A stretch of DNA of 64,000 bases from Posidonia oceanica (taxonomy: Eukaryota; Streptophyta; Magnoliopsida; Alismatales; Posidoniaceae), in assembly GCA_037176725.1 (NCBI GenBank), contig JAZBRS010000014.1, positions 70,662,501-70,726,500 on the forward strand, written 5' to 3'. The notes under the pieces were generated by a model. That model worked only from the letters and a program-made list of their open reading frames with translations. It did no database searches and was not told the origin of the DNA. Shown here piece after piece: positions 22,501 through 33,622 of this stretch. The stretch's first letter is position 1, and the number at the start of each line of letters is the position of its first letter. A program made the position numbers and the translations under genes.

Positions 22501-24026
22501 TGCCCCTGCCATCAGATCTCGCCGACGCTACGCTGATCGACCGGTCTGCCTCCGAGCAGGTCTGCAGACCTCTGGCGTCTCCTCCGACCTGCTCCAGGCA
22601 GCGTCGCTGCTCGTCGACGCTGCTCCGGCCTCCGTCAAGCCCTGGTGAAGCTCGCCCGCCGGACTACGCCTCGCCAGCACCCCCTGCTTCCCCTGTCGGC
22701 CACTGGTAGCAACTACTACAGTGGTCGACGCTCTGTGCAACACTATGCTTTTATTTTTTTGTTAACTATGCTATTTTACCATATATTGCATTATTGGTCT
22801 CTGTTTTCGCTTTATTACACTCAGGTCCTTCATCTGTTTAAATCCATTTAATTCTGAATTAAAATCATATGAAATTGCATGAAAAATCCATATAATTGGC
22901 TAATTACATGTCAGTCCTTTTACTGTGCTTTCCTTCAGTAATTAATTTGATTCTGGCCCTCCAATTTTTCATTATTGCATGTTAGTCCTGCCATCATTCA
23001 TCTGATTTAATGTTTTATTTTTACCTTAGTAAATTGCAAATTTAATCCCTGTTGTTTTCCTTATTTCCAATTTAGTCCTCTGATCTGTCAACTTAGGCTT
23101 TTATTTTTCAATTTTTCTTACTGCATTGCATCTTGTCCCCCATACTTTTTGATCTTTGCATGTAGGTCCTTCATCATGCACAGCATACATTTAAATGCAT
23201 ATTTTGCTTATAAAATTGCATTTTTGACCCTGCATGATTTGAAAATTGCATATTAGCCCTCTGCCTGTCATTTAAATGCATATTTTGCTTATAAAATTGC
23301 ATTTTTGACCCTGCATGATTTGAAAATTGCACATAGGTCCTCTGCATGCTTATAGAAATCATTTAAATGCATATTTCGCTTATAAAATTGCATTTTAGAC
23401 CTTGCATGATTTAAAAATCGCATGTAGGTCCCCTACTTGCATTCCCAGACCCACTTAGACCCCTGTTTTGCTTGCAAAATTGCATTTTGGACCCTGTTGA
23501 TTTCAAAATTGCATGTTAACCTCCCATATGATTTCAAAACTTGCCCTGATGCGTATCTATCTTGGAAAATTGCATTTTAAACCCTGCATTTTGTAAAATT
23601 GCATTCAAACTCTCCTTTTTTTCAAAATCCTTGCATAAAAGCCCCAAACTTTTCAAAATCTTTGCATTTAGACCCCCATCCTTTCAAAAATTGCATTTAA
23701 GTCCCCAATTTTCTGAAAAATCACCCCTAAGTCTTTTCTTGCATTCTGCATGCATTGCATTCATGCATTCTTGCATTTGGCATCCTTTGCACGCACTTAA
23801 ACACTCCTAGCTCCCATTCACAGGGGAAGACCTGTTTTGCACACCCCTAGGACCTCCTTTACACTTAGATCTATTCTTCTCCCCTGTTCTGGCCCCTCTG
23901 CCTTGAAGCTGGGATATCTTCCGATCCGACCGTTGGATCTTCTCAACCAAGCTACCTGGACGACCCCAGCGAAGCACTCTTCAGCATGGACCAAGCAGAT
24001 CTCAAATCAGGCTTCAGATCTCCCAG

Positions 24027-24028
24027 GT
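24027..24028 (+). promoter_or_regulatory. Candidate splice donor in E2
   Basis: CCCAG|GTAAGT, preceded by a conserved ATG at 23987 and the shared segment TTCAGCATGGACCAAGCAG. Confidence 0.4.
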
Positions 24029-24464
24029 AAGTCCTCCTGAACCCCTGCACAACATCTCATTTGCATACCATTTGTTTTCTCGAACATGTAGAATAGGACT
24101 TCCTCTTCTTATCTATCAATTTTGCTCCCCTTTTTCGCGTATTCCCAAGTATTTTGTGTTGCGTTTCCCCTGGATTCACCACTAATTACGACTTTCTTCC
24201 CCCTTTTCCATGATTTGATCGCACCGCGAGCTTTGGGCAGCGTGCGAGACACATCGTGGGGCGGTTTAGTGGGAAACAGTCACAAAACAGTGGTAATCCC
24301 CCCACTTGCTTATTCTCCCCTTTGTAGGTTTTCACACCTACTCTGCGTGGCCCTTAAACAGTGTCTGTTCTCACACACGCACTGTTTGCTTCTCCTTTCG
24401 CTTCTCTTATCCTCTCTCCTTGCATTTGCATCTGCATGGTTTTACCGATGTTTTATTTCACCGT

Positions 24465-24760
24465 CTTTGGCACCGTTTTGCGTGCCCGCTTCATCTTTGG
24501 CACTGTTTTGCGTGCCCGCTTTGTTTTTGGCACCGTTTTGCGTGCCTACTTTGTTCTTGGCACCGTTTTGCTTGTCCACTTCGCTCTTGGCACCATTTCG
24601 CGTGCCCGCTTCGCTCTTGGCACCGTTTTGCGTGCCCACTTTGTCTTCCGCACCGTTTTGCGTGCCGCTTCGCTTTCTCGCACTATTCTGCATGCCGATC
24701 TTGTTTTCTTGCACCGTTTCGCGTGCCATTCTCGTTTCTCGCATTGTTTCGTGTGTTTTA
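24465..24760. repeat. 30-bp tandem repeats in E2
   Basis: About 10 units of TTGGCACCGTTTTGCGTGCC-type sequence. The arms GGCAC/GTGCC around CGTTTTGC make a 5-bp stem with an 8-nt loop in most units. Long open frames across this stretch on both strands are by-products of the 30-bp (10-codon) period. Confidence 0.8.
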
Positions 24761-26427
24761 CGCCGTTTTCTCTTGCATGTCGCCTGCATTGCTTGGTTTT
24801 ACCGTCGTTTTGCTTTTTTCGCTTGCATTTGCATATAGGGCAGTGATGCTTACTGCCTGGAGTTCTCATGAGCCAGGTTTCGCCCGGTTCGGAACACAGA
24901 CAGCGCTGCTGAGCACTTAGACTGCACGTTTACTTTCCTTGCATTGCATCCCACCACTTAGAGCACACCTATGAGCATTCATTCAGGCATTCATTGGCAT
25001 TTAGGCATTCAAACCTGCATATCCCTGCGTATGTGAGCGTAAGCCTAGAAAGACTGATTCTCAGGCGTGTCGGGGGTGCCTAACACCTTCCCCGCACGTA
25101 ACAGGAGTCCTTGCCCAGTCTTTTGGCCCGCAATGACCATATTGCCCTTGTCCTAGGCATGAGTCAGCTTATTTGCATGCATTTGCATTTGTTTTCCTTT
25201 GCATTGCTTTGCTTTGCATTTCTTGCTTGGTTTTGCGTGTTAATTCACGCATTTCCCCCGGTTTTCCTTGTCTCCCGATAATAGACACGGTGGCGACTCT
25301 GAATTGTCTTATCTTCTTCTTTTCTTATCTTTTCTCCTCTGTTTTAAGTGTTTTCGAGTTGAGCCCTCCTCTTCGGACGTAACCGCTAATAGTAAGCCTG
25401 ATTCTGATTGGGATTACTACACCTACTTTAGAATAACTTTCTGTTCTTTACTTTCTAGTCCAGTTACTTATTTTATTCGCATAATGGTCCTGCTGTAGTG
25501 TAAAATAGTATTCTGTTCTTTATTTTCTAGTCCAGTAGCTTTTTATTTTTTTATTTTAGTCCTGTGGTTGTTAAATGTCATTTAATTATCTGCTGTTATC
25601 TTATTACATTGCTTTTTGGTCCTGTTTTATTTTATTTGCAATCTAGTCCTTTAATCTATTGTTAAATCATTTAATTTCTCATCTTTCCTTATTGCATTGC
25701 ATTTTCATCCTGCTTTATTTTATTTTTGCATTTTAGTCCATCATTTGCATGCACAACATCTTTTATTTGCATTTTACCTTATAAAATTGCATTTTAGCCC
25801 CTGTATGTTTCAAAATTGCACATTAGTCCACTATTTGCATTCATAGAGCATTTAATTGCATATTTTTTCTTATAAAATTGTATTTTAGCCCCTACATGGT
25901 TCAAAATTGCATTCTAGTCCACAGCAAGTTTGTAAAAATCATTTAAATGCATGTTTTACCTTATTAAATTGTATTTCAGCCCCTGTATTTTATTTTAATT
26001 GCATTCAGACCCTTAGCTTTTCAAAAATTTGCATTTAGACCCCTAAGTTTTCAAAATCTTTGCATTTAAGCCCTTAACTTTTCAAAAACTTGCATATAGG
26101 TCCTTAACTTTTCTGAAAAATCATATTTAGGTCATTTTTTGCATTTTTGCATGCATTGCACCCATGCATCACTGCATTTAGCATCTCTGCACACACTTAA
26201 GTACTCCTAGCTCCCATATATGTGGGAGGACCTGTCTTGCACACCCCTAGGACCCCCTTTACACTTAGTTCCCTTCTTCTCCCCTATTCTTGGCCCTTCT
26301 GCCTTGAAGACTAGATATCTTCCGATCCGACCGTCGGATCTTCACAACCAAGTTACCTGGACAACCTCGGTGGAGCACACTTCAATGCAAACCAAGCACC
26401 TCTCAAATCAAGCTTCAGATCTCCAAG

Positions 26428-26429
26428 GT
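26428..26429 (+). promoter_or_regulatory. Candidate splice donor in E1
   Basis: CTCCAAG|GTAAGT, at the homologous position to the sites in A, E2 and C. Confidence 0.4.
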
Positions 26430-26894
26430 AAGTCCTTCTGAACTCCTGCACAGCATTTTTGCACACCATTTGCATTGTATGCATTGTTTTTGCATCCTGT
26501 TTTCTCGAGCATGTAATTTAGGACTCCCTCTTCTTATCTATCAACCCTATCTCCCCTTTTCACATACTCTCAGTGTTTTGGGGTGAGTTTTCCCTGGATT
26601 CACTACTAATTACGACTTTCTTCCCCTTTTTCCACGATCCGATTGCACCGCAAGCTTTGGACAACGTGCAAGACACGTTGTGGGATGGTTTAGTGGGAAA
26701 CAGTCACAGAATAGTGGTGATCCCTCCACTTGCTTCCTTCCCCCTTTGTAGGTCTTTACACCTGCATTGCGTGGTCCTTAAACAGTGTTGGTTCTCATAC
26801 TTACACCGTTTGCCCCTCCTTGCTTCTCTCACTCTTCCCCTTTGCATCTGCATTTGCATGGCTTTATCGGTGGTTTAGTTCGCTTGCTTTCGCT

Positions 26895-27245
26895 CTATTT
26901 TACGTGTCCGCTTTGTCTTTTGCACCGTTTTGCGTGCATGCTTTGTTTCTTGCACTGTTTTGCATGCGTGCTTCGTTTCTCACACCGTTTTGCGTATTAA
27001 CTTTGTTTCTTGCACCGTTTCGCGTGCCTGCTTTGTTTCTTGCATCATTTTGCGTGCATGCTTTGTTTCTTGCACCGTTTTGCATGTTGACTTTGTTTCT
27101 TGCACCGTTTCGCGTGTCTGCTTTGTTTCTCGTGTCGTTTTGTGTGCCTGCTTTGTTTCTCGCATCATTTTGCGTGCATGTTTTGTTTCTTGCACCGTTT
27201 TGCATGCCAACTTCGTTTCTCGCACCATTTTGCATGTTTGACGTT
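26895..27245. repeat. 30-bp tandem repeats in E1
   Basis: About 12 units of the TTTCTTGCACCGTTTTGCGT type. Open frames across it are repeat artefacts. Confidence 0.8.
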
Positions 27246-27768
27246 GTTTTCTCTTGCATGTCGCCCGTATTGCCTGGTTTTACCGATGTTTTGTTTTATC
27301 GCCTGCATTTGCATTAGGGCAGTGATGCTTACTGCCTGGAGTTCTCACAGACTAGGGTTCGCCCGGTTTGGAACACAGACAGTGCTGCTGAGCACTTAGA
27401 TTGCACGTTTAATTCCTTGCACGCATTCCATCACTTAAAGCACACCTATGAGCATTTAATTAGGCATTCATCGCACTTAGGCATTCAAAGTATGCATTTC
27501 CCCGCGTATGTGAGCGTAAGCCTAGAAAGACCGATTATCGGGCGTGTCGGGGGTGCCTAACACCTTCCCCACACGTAACAGGAGTCCTTACCCTTTCTCA
27601 TGGCCCGTAATGACCATATTGCCCTTATCCTAGGCATGAGTCATACCATTTGCATTCATTTGCATCTCATTTCTTTTGCATTGCCTTGCATTGCATCTTT
27701 TGCTTGGTTTTGCGTGTTCATTCACGCATTTCCCTGATTTTCCTTGTCTCCCGACTTAATAGACACGG

Positions 27769-27778
27769 TGGCAACTCT
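27769..27778 (+). promoter_or_regulatory. Primer-site mimic in U5 of E1
   Basis: TGGCAACTCT, two changes from TGGCGACTCC (a CG-to-CA transition and C to T), 172 nt before the LTR end. Confidence 0.45.
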
Positions 27779-27941
27779 GAATTGTCTTATATTCTTCTTT
27801 TCTTTTCCTTTTCCCCTTTTTAAGTGTTTTCGAGTCAAGTCTTCCTTCTCAGACACAGCCGCTAGTGGTGAACCTGATTCTGATCGGTGCACGCGAGCTT
27901 TGGCAATGTGCATGGACGATCTGAACACCGGGATTATTATA

Positions 27942-28890
27942 GTGAGAAGTTGTTATGGCTTTATTAATGATGGAAGGCTGCGTTTTAAGTCTTATAAGGA
28001 TATATGGAAAGCGGTTGTCCCACTAAAAGTGAAAATATTTGTTTGGTTGGCCACACATGATAAAATACTATCCAAGGAAAACCTTGCTAGAACGGGCTGG
28101 CAATCTTCATTGTGAGACTTGTGAGAATAATTCAGAGTCTAGAAATCATATTTTTTTGCATTGCCCTATTGCTACAGACACCTGGGGTTTCTTCCTTTCC
28201 AATTCTGCATTCTCAGCCAATGTAGAAGTTTCAGAAATTTTTTTGGCATTCCATTTGGTAAAGTTTAACTTGACTCTTAAGGAATGGCGCATATTAGTCA
28301 TGGCCGTTATGTGGAGACTTTGGCTTAATAGAAATGATACAATTTTTAGGAACCAGGGGGGGAATTTTTTATCTTTGCTTATGCAAATACAAATCTGTTA
28401 TGTTACCTGGGCTAATAATCTTCTGGTAAGGCACACTTCTGTGGCTTCTTCCATCTCTCAGGCGATCCAGCAGCTGCAGCAAGACTAGGATCAATCCCAG
28501 CCAGTGCTACAGGTACCATTATCTACGGGTCTAAATGTGGAGGAGGTTTTAGCTGCTGAAACGGTAGTAGCCGCGAGGGCAAATATTGAAACTCAGGCTC
28601 CGAAGAGGCATGACATGGACGCCTGAAGGTCTTATGTTGGGGAATTCTTTTTGGAAATGATTGATAGTTTCAGCCACTATCTCTTTGGCTGGGTTGTTGT
28701 TATTCTGTAATTTGGAAAACAATACTTGTGTATCTCCAGTTGAATGTCCGGTGTGTATCCTAGGCATATTTTTGGTTTAAATTTGGAAGACCTTATATGG
28801 TAGACATACTCTATAATATTTTGATTGCTTGGTGGTGGAACCCATAGCCAAGTATATAATATTAATATCTATACCGTTTGCAAAAAAAAC
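27942..28890 (+). pseudogene. LINE reverse-transcriptase zinc-binding tail, part 2, with 3' UTR
   Basis: Continues the LINE frame from 15885: VRSCYGFINDGRLRF, then IWKAVVPLKVKIFVWLATHD, then the zinc-binding motif CETCENNSESRNHIFLHC (CxxC...HxxxxC) and a Trp-rich tail WRILVMAVMWRLWLNRND. This is the reverse-transcriptase zinc-binding domain of plant LINEs. One frameshift lies near 28095-28115. The stop is TAG 28486-28488. About 390 bp of 3' UTR ends in a short A-run near 28880-28888, marking the LINE 3' end. Confidence 0.85.
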
Positions 28891-29521
28891 ACTTCTTCAA
28901 CAAAGTCAGAATTGCATGAAGAAGCATTGCAACAACAATAACAAGTAGAGCAATATACTTCAGTGATTTCCTAGCTTGCAAGTTGACCAATGCCTCTAAA
29001 TACTTTGCATGATCATCACACTAGTCCTTCCATGCATTTAAAGCCCCAAGTTCAGCCTTGGTTATAATACACTCGTTAGTAATCTCTTTCAGCTTTTGAT
29101 CTCCCTCACTAGTCTGCACACCCACTCTGGCTTGTAGCTCTTGGCAATATTCATGGCATTTGAAAGGTCCCTTTGCATCACTATTGGGTTCGACCTTCCT
29201 ACACATATCACTATTGGGTCCGACCTTCCTACACATAGCACTGGCAGAGGTAGACGAAACTGCAATACAGTTTGTAGGCACATATGGGGCGGTCGTCCTC
29301 CTAATGGTTGTAGCCAAACTCCTGTGCAAGAATCTTACTTCATCTTCCCATTCCCAGTAAGTACATTGACCATGTTGTTGAAACTGCATTGCACTTATGT
29401 TATTAAATTCAATCCTATGTGTTCTCAAAAGTGTAATTCAAGTAATTTTTTTAACTCACATTTGGAGAGCCACAACACAAGAACATCCTATTTGGGTTCC
29501 TTGATGTCTTACTCATGACTC
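28889..29521 (-). pseudogene. GRF-type zinc-finger protein with C-terminal membrane segment, decayed, two exons
   Basis: Minus strand. Exon 1 (about 29521-29460) encodes MSKTSRNPNRMFLCCGSPN and ends at a good donor (GTGAGT). After a short intron the second exon starts past TGCAG near 29390 with FQQHGQCTYWEWEDEV. Together these make the TSxNPxRxF..C ... CxYWEWxDE pattern of a GRF zinc finger. A linker follows with a 10-residue duplication, MCRKVGPNSD / MCRKVEPNSD. A TAG stop at 29021-29023 precedes an open tail LKYIALLVIVVAMLLHAIL, a likely transmembrane helix as in other plant GRF proteins. The LINE 3' end abuts its tail. GRF fingers bind nucleic acids; the role of this gene is unknown. Confidence 0.65.
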
Positions 29522-30453
29522 TTCTGGCTACATATCCACAGTTACACAAGCAAACTGGGAGAACGTTGGAATCCATGCTACCAAAGAAGAATTGTATTAC
29601 AAAGAAAGCAAGTCAAGTCACAAATAAAAGTTGGAAGATTAAAGAAATGAGCTCACTACATTTTAGTTGGAAGATAAGGCATATTGGAATCCATGCTACT
29701 ACATGAGATCTGTCCATAGACAACAATTAATGTTAGTAGTCAACAGAGATTGAAGTAATACAAATTAAAAGACTAATTGAAGTTTTATTGATTAACATGT
29801 AAATAAAGCAGTACTCATTCAAATATGCTAACTTATTACTCATTATTTGTTCAATAAATTATTAATTACATACAAAGCTCATTACAATATAAGCAAGGAT
29901 TTGCAAAGCATATAAGTTCAATGAAAAGATTAGTACATAACTTTCAAGAAAACATCCAGAAAATTCTAGTTGCACATGAGATTGATATTATAAAAGTTAA
30001 GATCTACTATCATATAGATATACAATAAAATTAGTTCTAAAATGAGGTATATTACACATTATTTCAAGTAATGGTTCAAGTTCCACTAACATATATATGA
30101 GATCTTACTCTTACAACCATGGTAAAACAATTTTAAAAAATGCAATGATGTAGTTGATATAACAACGAAATTTTCAAAGCATAAGATGGCCATACCTTTT
30201 CCGTCAAATTGAAGTTGCAAGAAGGAGAGAACACACAAATCGGTTAACATTTACAATAATTAAAACAACTACATTGTTAAATGGACAATAATGTTTAAAA
30301 AAGCTAAATGAAACAAGTGGTCAATATTGCTAAAAAAACTAAATGATCATGTGGGCAAGGTATATAGACAGAATCAAGCTATAATGTAATATATACCAAT
30401 GTTTTCTCCTTAATTAATACTTCTAATCATTTTCATATTGCTTAAATGGACCC
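29522..30453. other. AT-rich interval, nothing recognised
   Basis: About 0.9 kb, very AT-rich, with only short open frames. It would be the 5' flank of the GRF gene on the minus strand. No repeat or gene supported. Confidence 0.4.
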
Positions 30454-30749
30454 TATAGACACCCCATTTTGGCAACTGTTCGTTGGTGAATCTTTCTGGA
30501 GGCTTGCTCAGATTGTGGCATGGCAAACCCCAACCTAAACCCTAATTCCAAACCCTAACCCAGACCCCAACCTCCAACTTGACCCAAAACCTCAAACTTA
30601 CCCAAACCCTAACCTAGACCTAAATCCCACCTAAATCCTACCTAAACACCACCTAAGCCTACCCAATCCTAAGCCTAAGCCTTAACCTAAGCCAACTCCT
30701 AAGAAAATCCATAGGAAAACCCCTAAAACCTCTCTAGGCCATTGGACGT
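30454..30749 (+). mobile_element. LTR D: first 296 bp of an LTR, interrupted by element B
   Basis: Begins TATAGACACC (a TG to TA change of the usual start). Its early part aligns with the start of B's LTR (CTTTCTGGAGGCT, GGCATGGCAAA), followed by a C/A-rich zone full of CCTAA motifs. It stops exactly where B's LTR starts, so B most likely inserted in it. The remainder would lie beyond B and C, outside the window. Confidence 0.65.
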
Positions 30750-33603
30750 TGTAGACACCCCATTTTGACAGACTTTTAGTTGGAGGATCTCTGGAGGCTC
30801 GCTTGGACTGTGGTATGGCGAATCCTATTCCAAATCCTACCCAGATCCAACCCAAAACCTTGACCTAGACCTTATATCACCTAAACCTCCTTTAAACTTA
30901 AACCACACTCAAACACCACCTAAAACAACCCAAAACTTTCCAATTACCCAGAACCTAACACCACAGCCCTCGCAAAATCCAAAACCCATTGGTGGTTCAA
31001 GGACAAGGCAGTGGGCCTGGATTTCACTGCACAGGCCCAGTCCACTGGGTTGCATGCTCTGTTGCCACTCTCAGCAGCGACTAGATCCGTCGCCACTTTA
31101 AGCGGCGACTGGGTTTGTCGCTCGTGAGAGCGGCGACTTTCTGCAACTCAAACTACCACTTGAATCTTTCCCGCACGGCCACTGCCGATCGTCGCCGACC
31201 TCCGTCACCTCCTGCCACCTGTCCACTCCCTGTCAGCCCCACTTACTACCGCCGCTCCCAGCCACCCACTAGATGAAGCCAATCACTTACTTCCCTAACA
31301 AGCCCACACCCTCGCCGGCCACTTGCTTCCTCACCACCACCTCGCCGGCCGTATGCCACTTGACACCAGTCGCGACTTCGTCGCCCCCTCACTTACTTCC
31401 CTACCATTTGCCCTGACACGCTGACCACCTTTCTCTCCTCTCCACTCTCACTGCCACAGCCTCCCACTTGCGTTGGCCGGCGAACAAAATAAGAGAGAAC
31501 CCATCACTGTTTGGATACCACACACACAATCTAGAGCCTCCTTGTGAAAATTCGAGCATCCTAGAGTGATTCCCATTCTCCCTTGTGTGATTGAGAGCCT
31601 TCCCGAGCGATCCCAAGCTTCCCACAGCCTCGCCGTGCCACACGAACCCAACTCCGGTCATCCCTTCCACCTCCGTTCGTCACTTCGGTGAGCCATAGAG
31701 GTGAAATACCCCTCCCATTTGCATGCCTGAGGATCCAGGAACGTTCTCGGACATCCTCCTTCCGCGTCTGGCTAGTCCGGCGCCTCCCTTGTGCTCTCGG
31801 TCGTCCATTTGGCCAGTAAGGTGCGGTAATGCCAACGAGCGACCTGTGGAGGCGGGAAAGAGGTGCCTACCTCTTCCCTCAGCCTGCGAACGCTCCCTCG
31901 CATCCTCCTCACCCCCGTAAAGCTTCCTAGCTGCCTCCTTGGATCATCGGTAGCGCATGTGGCCGGAACTCGACGAGCTCCGGCAACGCAAAGGGGAGGA
32001 GGTGAGTGGAGCTATCCAAGTCACCATTTCCCACACTGAAGGTGTGGCTGTGATCGTGGGAGTGCCGTGGAGCTTCCCTGATCAACTCCAGCCTTTTTGG
32101 CCTCACTTGCGACGCGCATTCTGGCATCAAAGTCCGACCAACAAACTGACAGGTTTGTCGCCAGCGAGAGCGGCGACTGGTCTGCAACTTTGGACTGTCA
32201 TCGGTCGAACTTTGGGCCGATGTTCTAGGTGATCCAGGCCACTATTTTGTATGATTTTTGTTTGCTTGTAATCGTTGATGAATAGTCTTTAAATTCAGGC
32301 ATTCAGTTGTTAGTTTGCATCACCATGGATGCGAGATTTGGCCATGGAAGTTGGCCTCTAGACTGCCAGTTATGCCGTCTGTTCAACTGGCGGCTGACCT
32401 GTGTTTTTAATAGTCCACCGACCGGACTTTAGACTGTTGTATCTCGTGATCCATGTTTCCATTTCGCAAAGTAGTTACATAGTTTTAATCTTGGATATGC
32501 CATCTTCATTTCTATGATTTTAGTTTTAAGTTTAGCATTGTTTACATAGCCTTTTTATGGCAATGAATGTCGCTGTCTGGGAGCTATGTTTGCTTGTGTC
32601 GCCTGAGATACCGGTGACTGTCTCTAACGCCCTTCACAGTGGCGACCTGTTTTGTCGCTGCACTGAAAGGTGGCATGTGCCTCGCTGATCTCACCGGCAA
32701 CATGCACTACCGCCGATCAGGGTGGCGACCCAGGCAGTAGTTTGGACAATGGATAGGGCCACTCATTTGCCATTTTTCGCTTTGTTTGCCCAACTCGTTT
32801 TAATCCCAATTTTAACCTTGGATATGCTATCTTTAATGCCATGTTTCTAGTTTTGCGTTTCGTATGGTTTTCTTAGCCTTTTTATGGCAATGATCGTCAC
32901 TATTTGGAAGTAGGGTGTGTGCCTCTGCCGCCTCTTCTACCGGTGACATGCATTGCTGCCGTTTAGGCCGGCGACCCATGTAGTGATCTAGGCAGTAGAT
33001 AGAGCCACCCCTGCTGTCGCCTTTTGTCTGTTTTATTCGACTATTTTGGTTTCAGTTTCGCTTTCCTCGCTTGTTTATCGCCTCTCTACGATGTTTTAAC
33101 TTTAATTAATCGCTTTTAAACAATGTTTGCTAAGCTTTGCATGGTTTATAATTGCATATTGCATACCGCCTTAGGGCGAACATAAATCGGCATTTATTTG
33201 CCAACATTTGCCACACAATAGCGAATCAGTCTAGAAAGACCGATTCCTCGGGCGTGTTGGGGGTGCCTAACACCTTCCTCGTGCATAACAGAAGTCCTTA
33301 CCCTTTCTCTGGACCGCATTGACTTTGTGTCATACACTTTGATCGAATTTTGCATACTTTTAAAATGCGTAAGTTTTCTTTGCACGTTTCTTATACGGTT
33401 TTCCTAGTCTTTCCATTTTAATAGATTAGGTGGCGACTCCTTGTCTTTTCTTTTATTTTCCTTTTGCGTTCGTCCCCGTTTTTCTGGTGTTTTTCGAGTC
33501 AAATATCCCTCCTCGGATCCACCGCTATCAGTGGCCTCTCATCAGTCGGTGCGTGCGAGCTCTGGCAGCGTGCATGGATGTGCTGATTTGACGGGTTACT
33601 ACA
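30750..33603 (+). repeat. 5' LTR of element B (2854 bp)
   Basis: TGTAGACACC ... GGTTACTACA. It lacks the A-rich block and 30-bp array of the longer LTRs. It shares with them only the first about 25 bp, the conserved block at 33225-33300, and the primer-site mimic plus its flank (33421-33440). GTCGC and GCGAC motifs recur as inverted pairs (for example 31118-31139 and 32157-32178). No gene inside. Confidence 0.85.
33431..33440 (+). promoter_or_regulatory. Primer-site mimic in U5 of element B
   Basis: TGGCGACTCC, 172 nt before the LTR end, preceded by ATAGATTAGG. It is a perfect 10-nt match to the tRNA-Arg 3' end complement, whereas B's true primer site has a mismatch within the same 10 nt. 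Confidence 0.6.
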
Positions 33604-33604
33604 G

Positions 33605-33622
33605 TGGCTACTCCGCTGGGGA
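33605..33622 (+). promoter_or_regulatory. Primer-binding site of element B (tRNA-Arg)
   Basis: TGGCTACTCCGCTGGGGA, one nucleotide after the LTR end. It is complementary to the 3' end of a plant tRNA-Arg whose acceptor stem ends in GGAGTCG-CCA, with one mismatch compared with C's site. tRNA-Arg priming is characteristic of Ogre-type elements. Confidence 0.75.

Larger units (their letters stand above)
19576..25421 (+). mobile_element. Solo LTR E2 (5846 bp) nested in E1
   Basis: Starts TGTTGACACCCC and ends GGATTACTACA. It is flanked on both sides by E1 LTR and by near-identical 5-bp duplications. No primer-binding site or polypurine tract is present, hence a solo LTR. Zoning is as in the other LTRs: A-rich 20260-21040, GC-rich 21230-22720, T-rich with TTGCAT motifs 22735-23810, donor site 24027, tandem repeats 24465-24760, conserved block 25030-25110. 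The primer-site mimic TGGCGACTCT (25291-25300) is only about 130 nt from the end because of a deletion. Confidence 0.88.
15886..27941 (+). mobile_element. Solo LTR E1 (about 6.2 kb without the nested insertion)
   Basis: Starts TGTTGACACCCC and ends GGATTATTATA (ancestral ATTACTACA). It is made of 15886-19575 and 25427-27941; the middle is solo LTR E2. No primer-binding site follows and no polypurine tract precedes, and both sides are the LINE ORF, so this is a solo LTR left by LTR-LTR recombination. Zones follow the same order as in A and C: C/A-rich with AAACCCTAGG-like motifs, pyrimidine block, long A-rich block (17220-17960), GC-rich block (18050-19230), T-rich block, donor site, tandem repeats, conserved block, primer-site mimic. 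Confidence 0.85.

Noticed and set aside
24306..24920. Long open frames on both strands over the 30-bp LTR repeats (also in A, E1 and C)
   Set aside because: A 30-bp period keeps any stop-free frame open. The translations are periodic and composition-biased on both strands.
15886..27941. E1 and E2 as the two LTRs of one element
   Set aside because: E2 lies inside E1 with its own target duplication, and no internal domain separates them.
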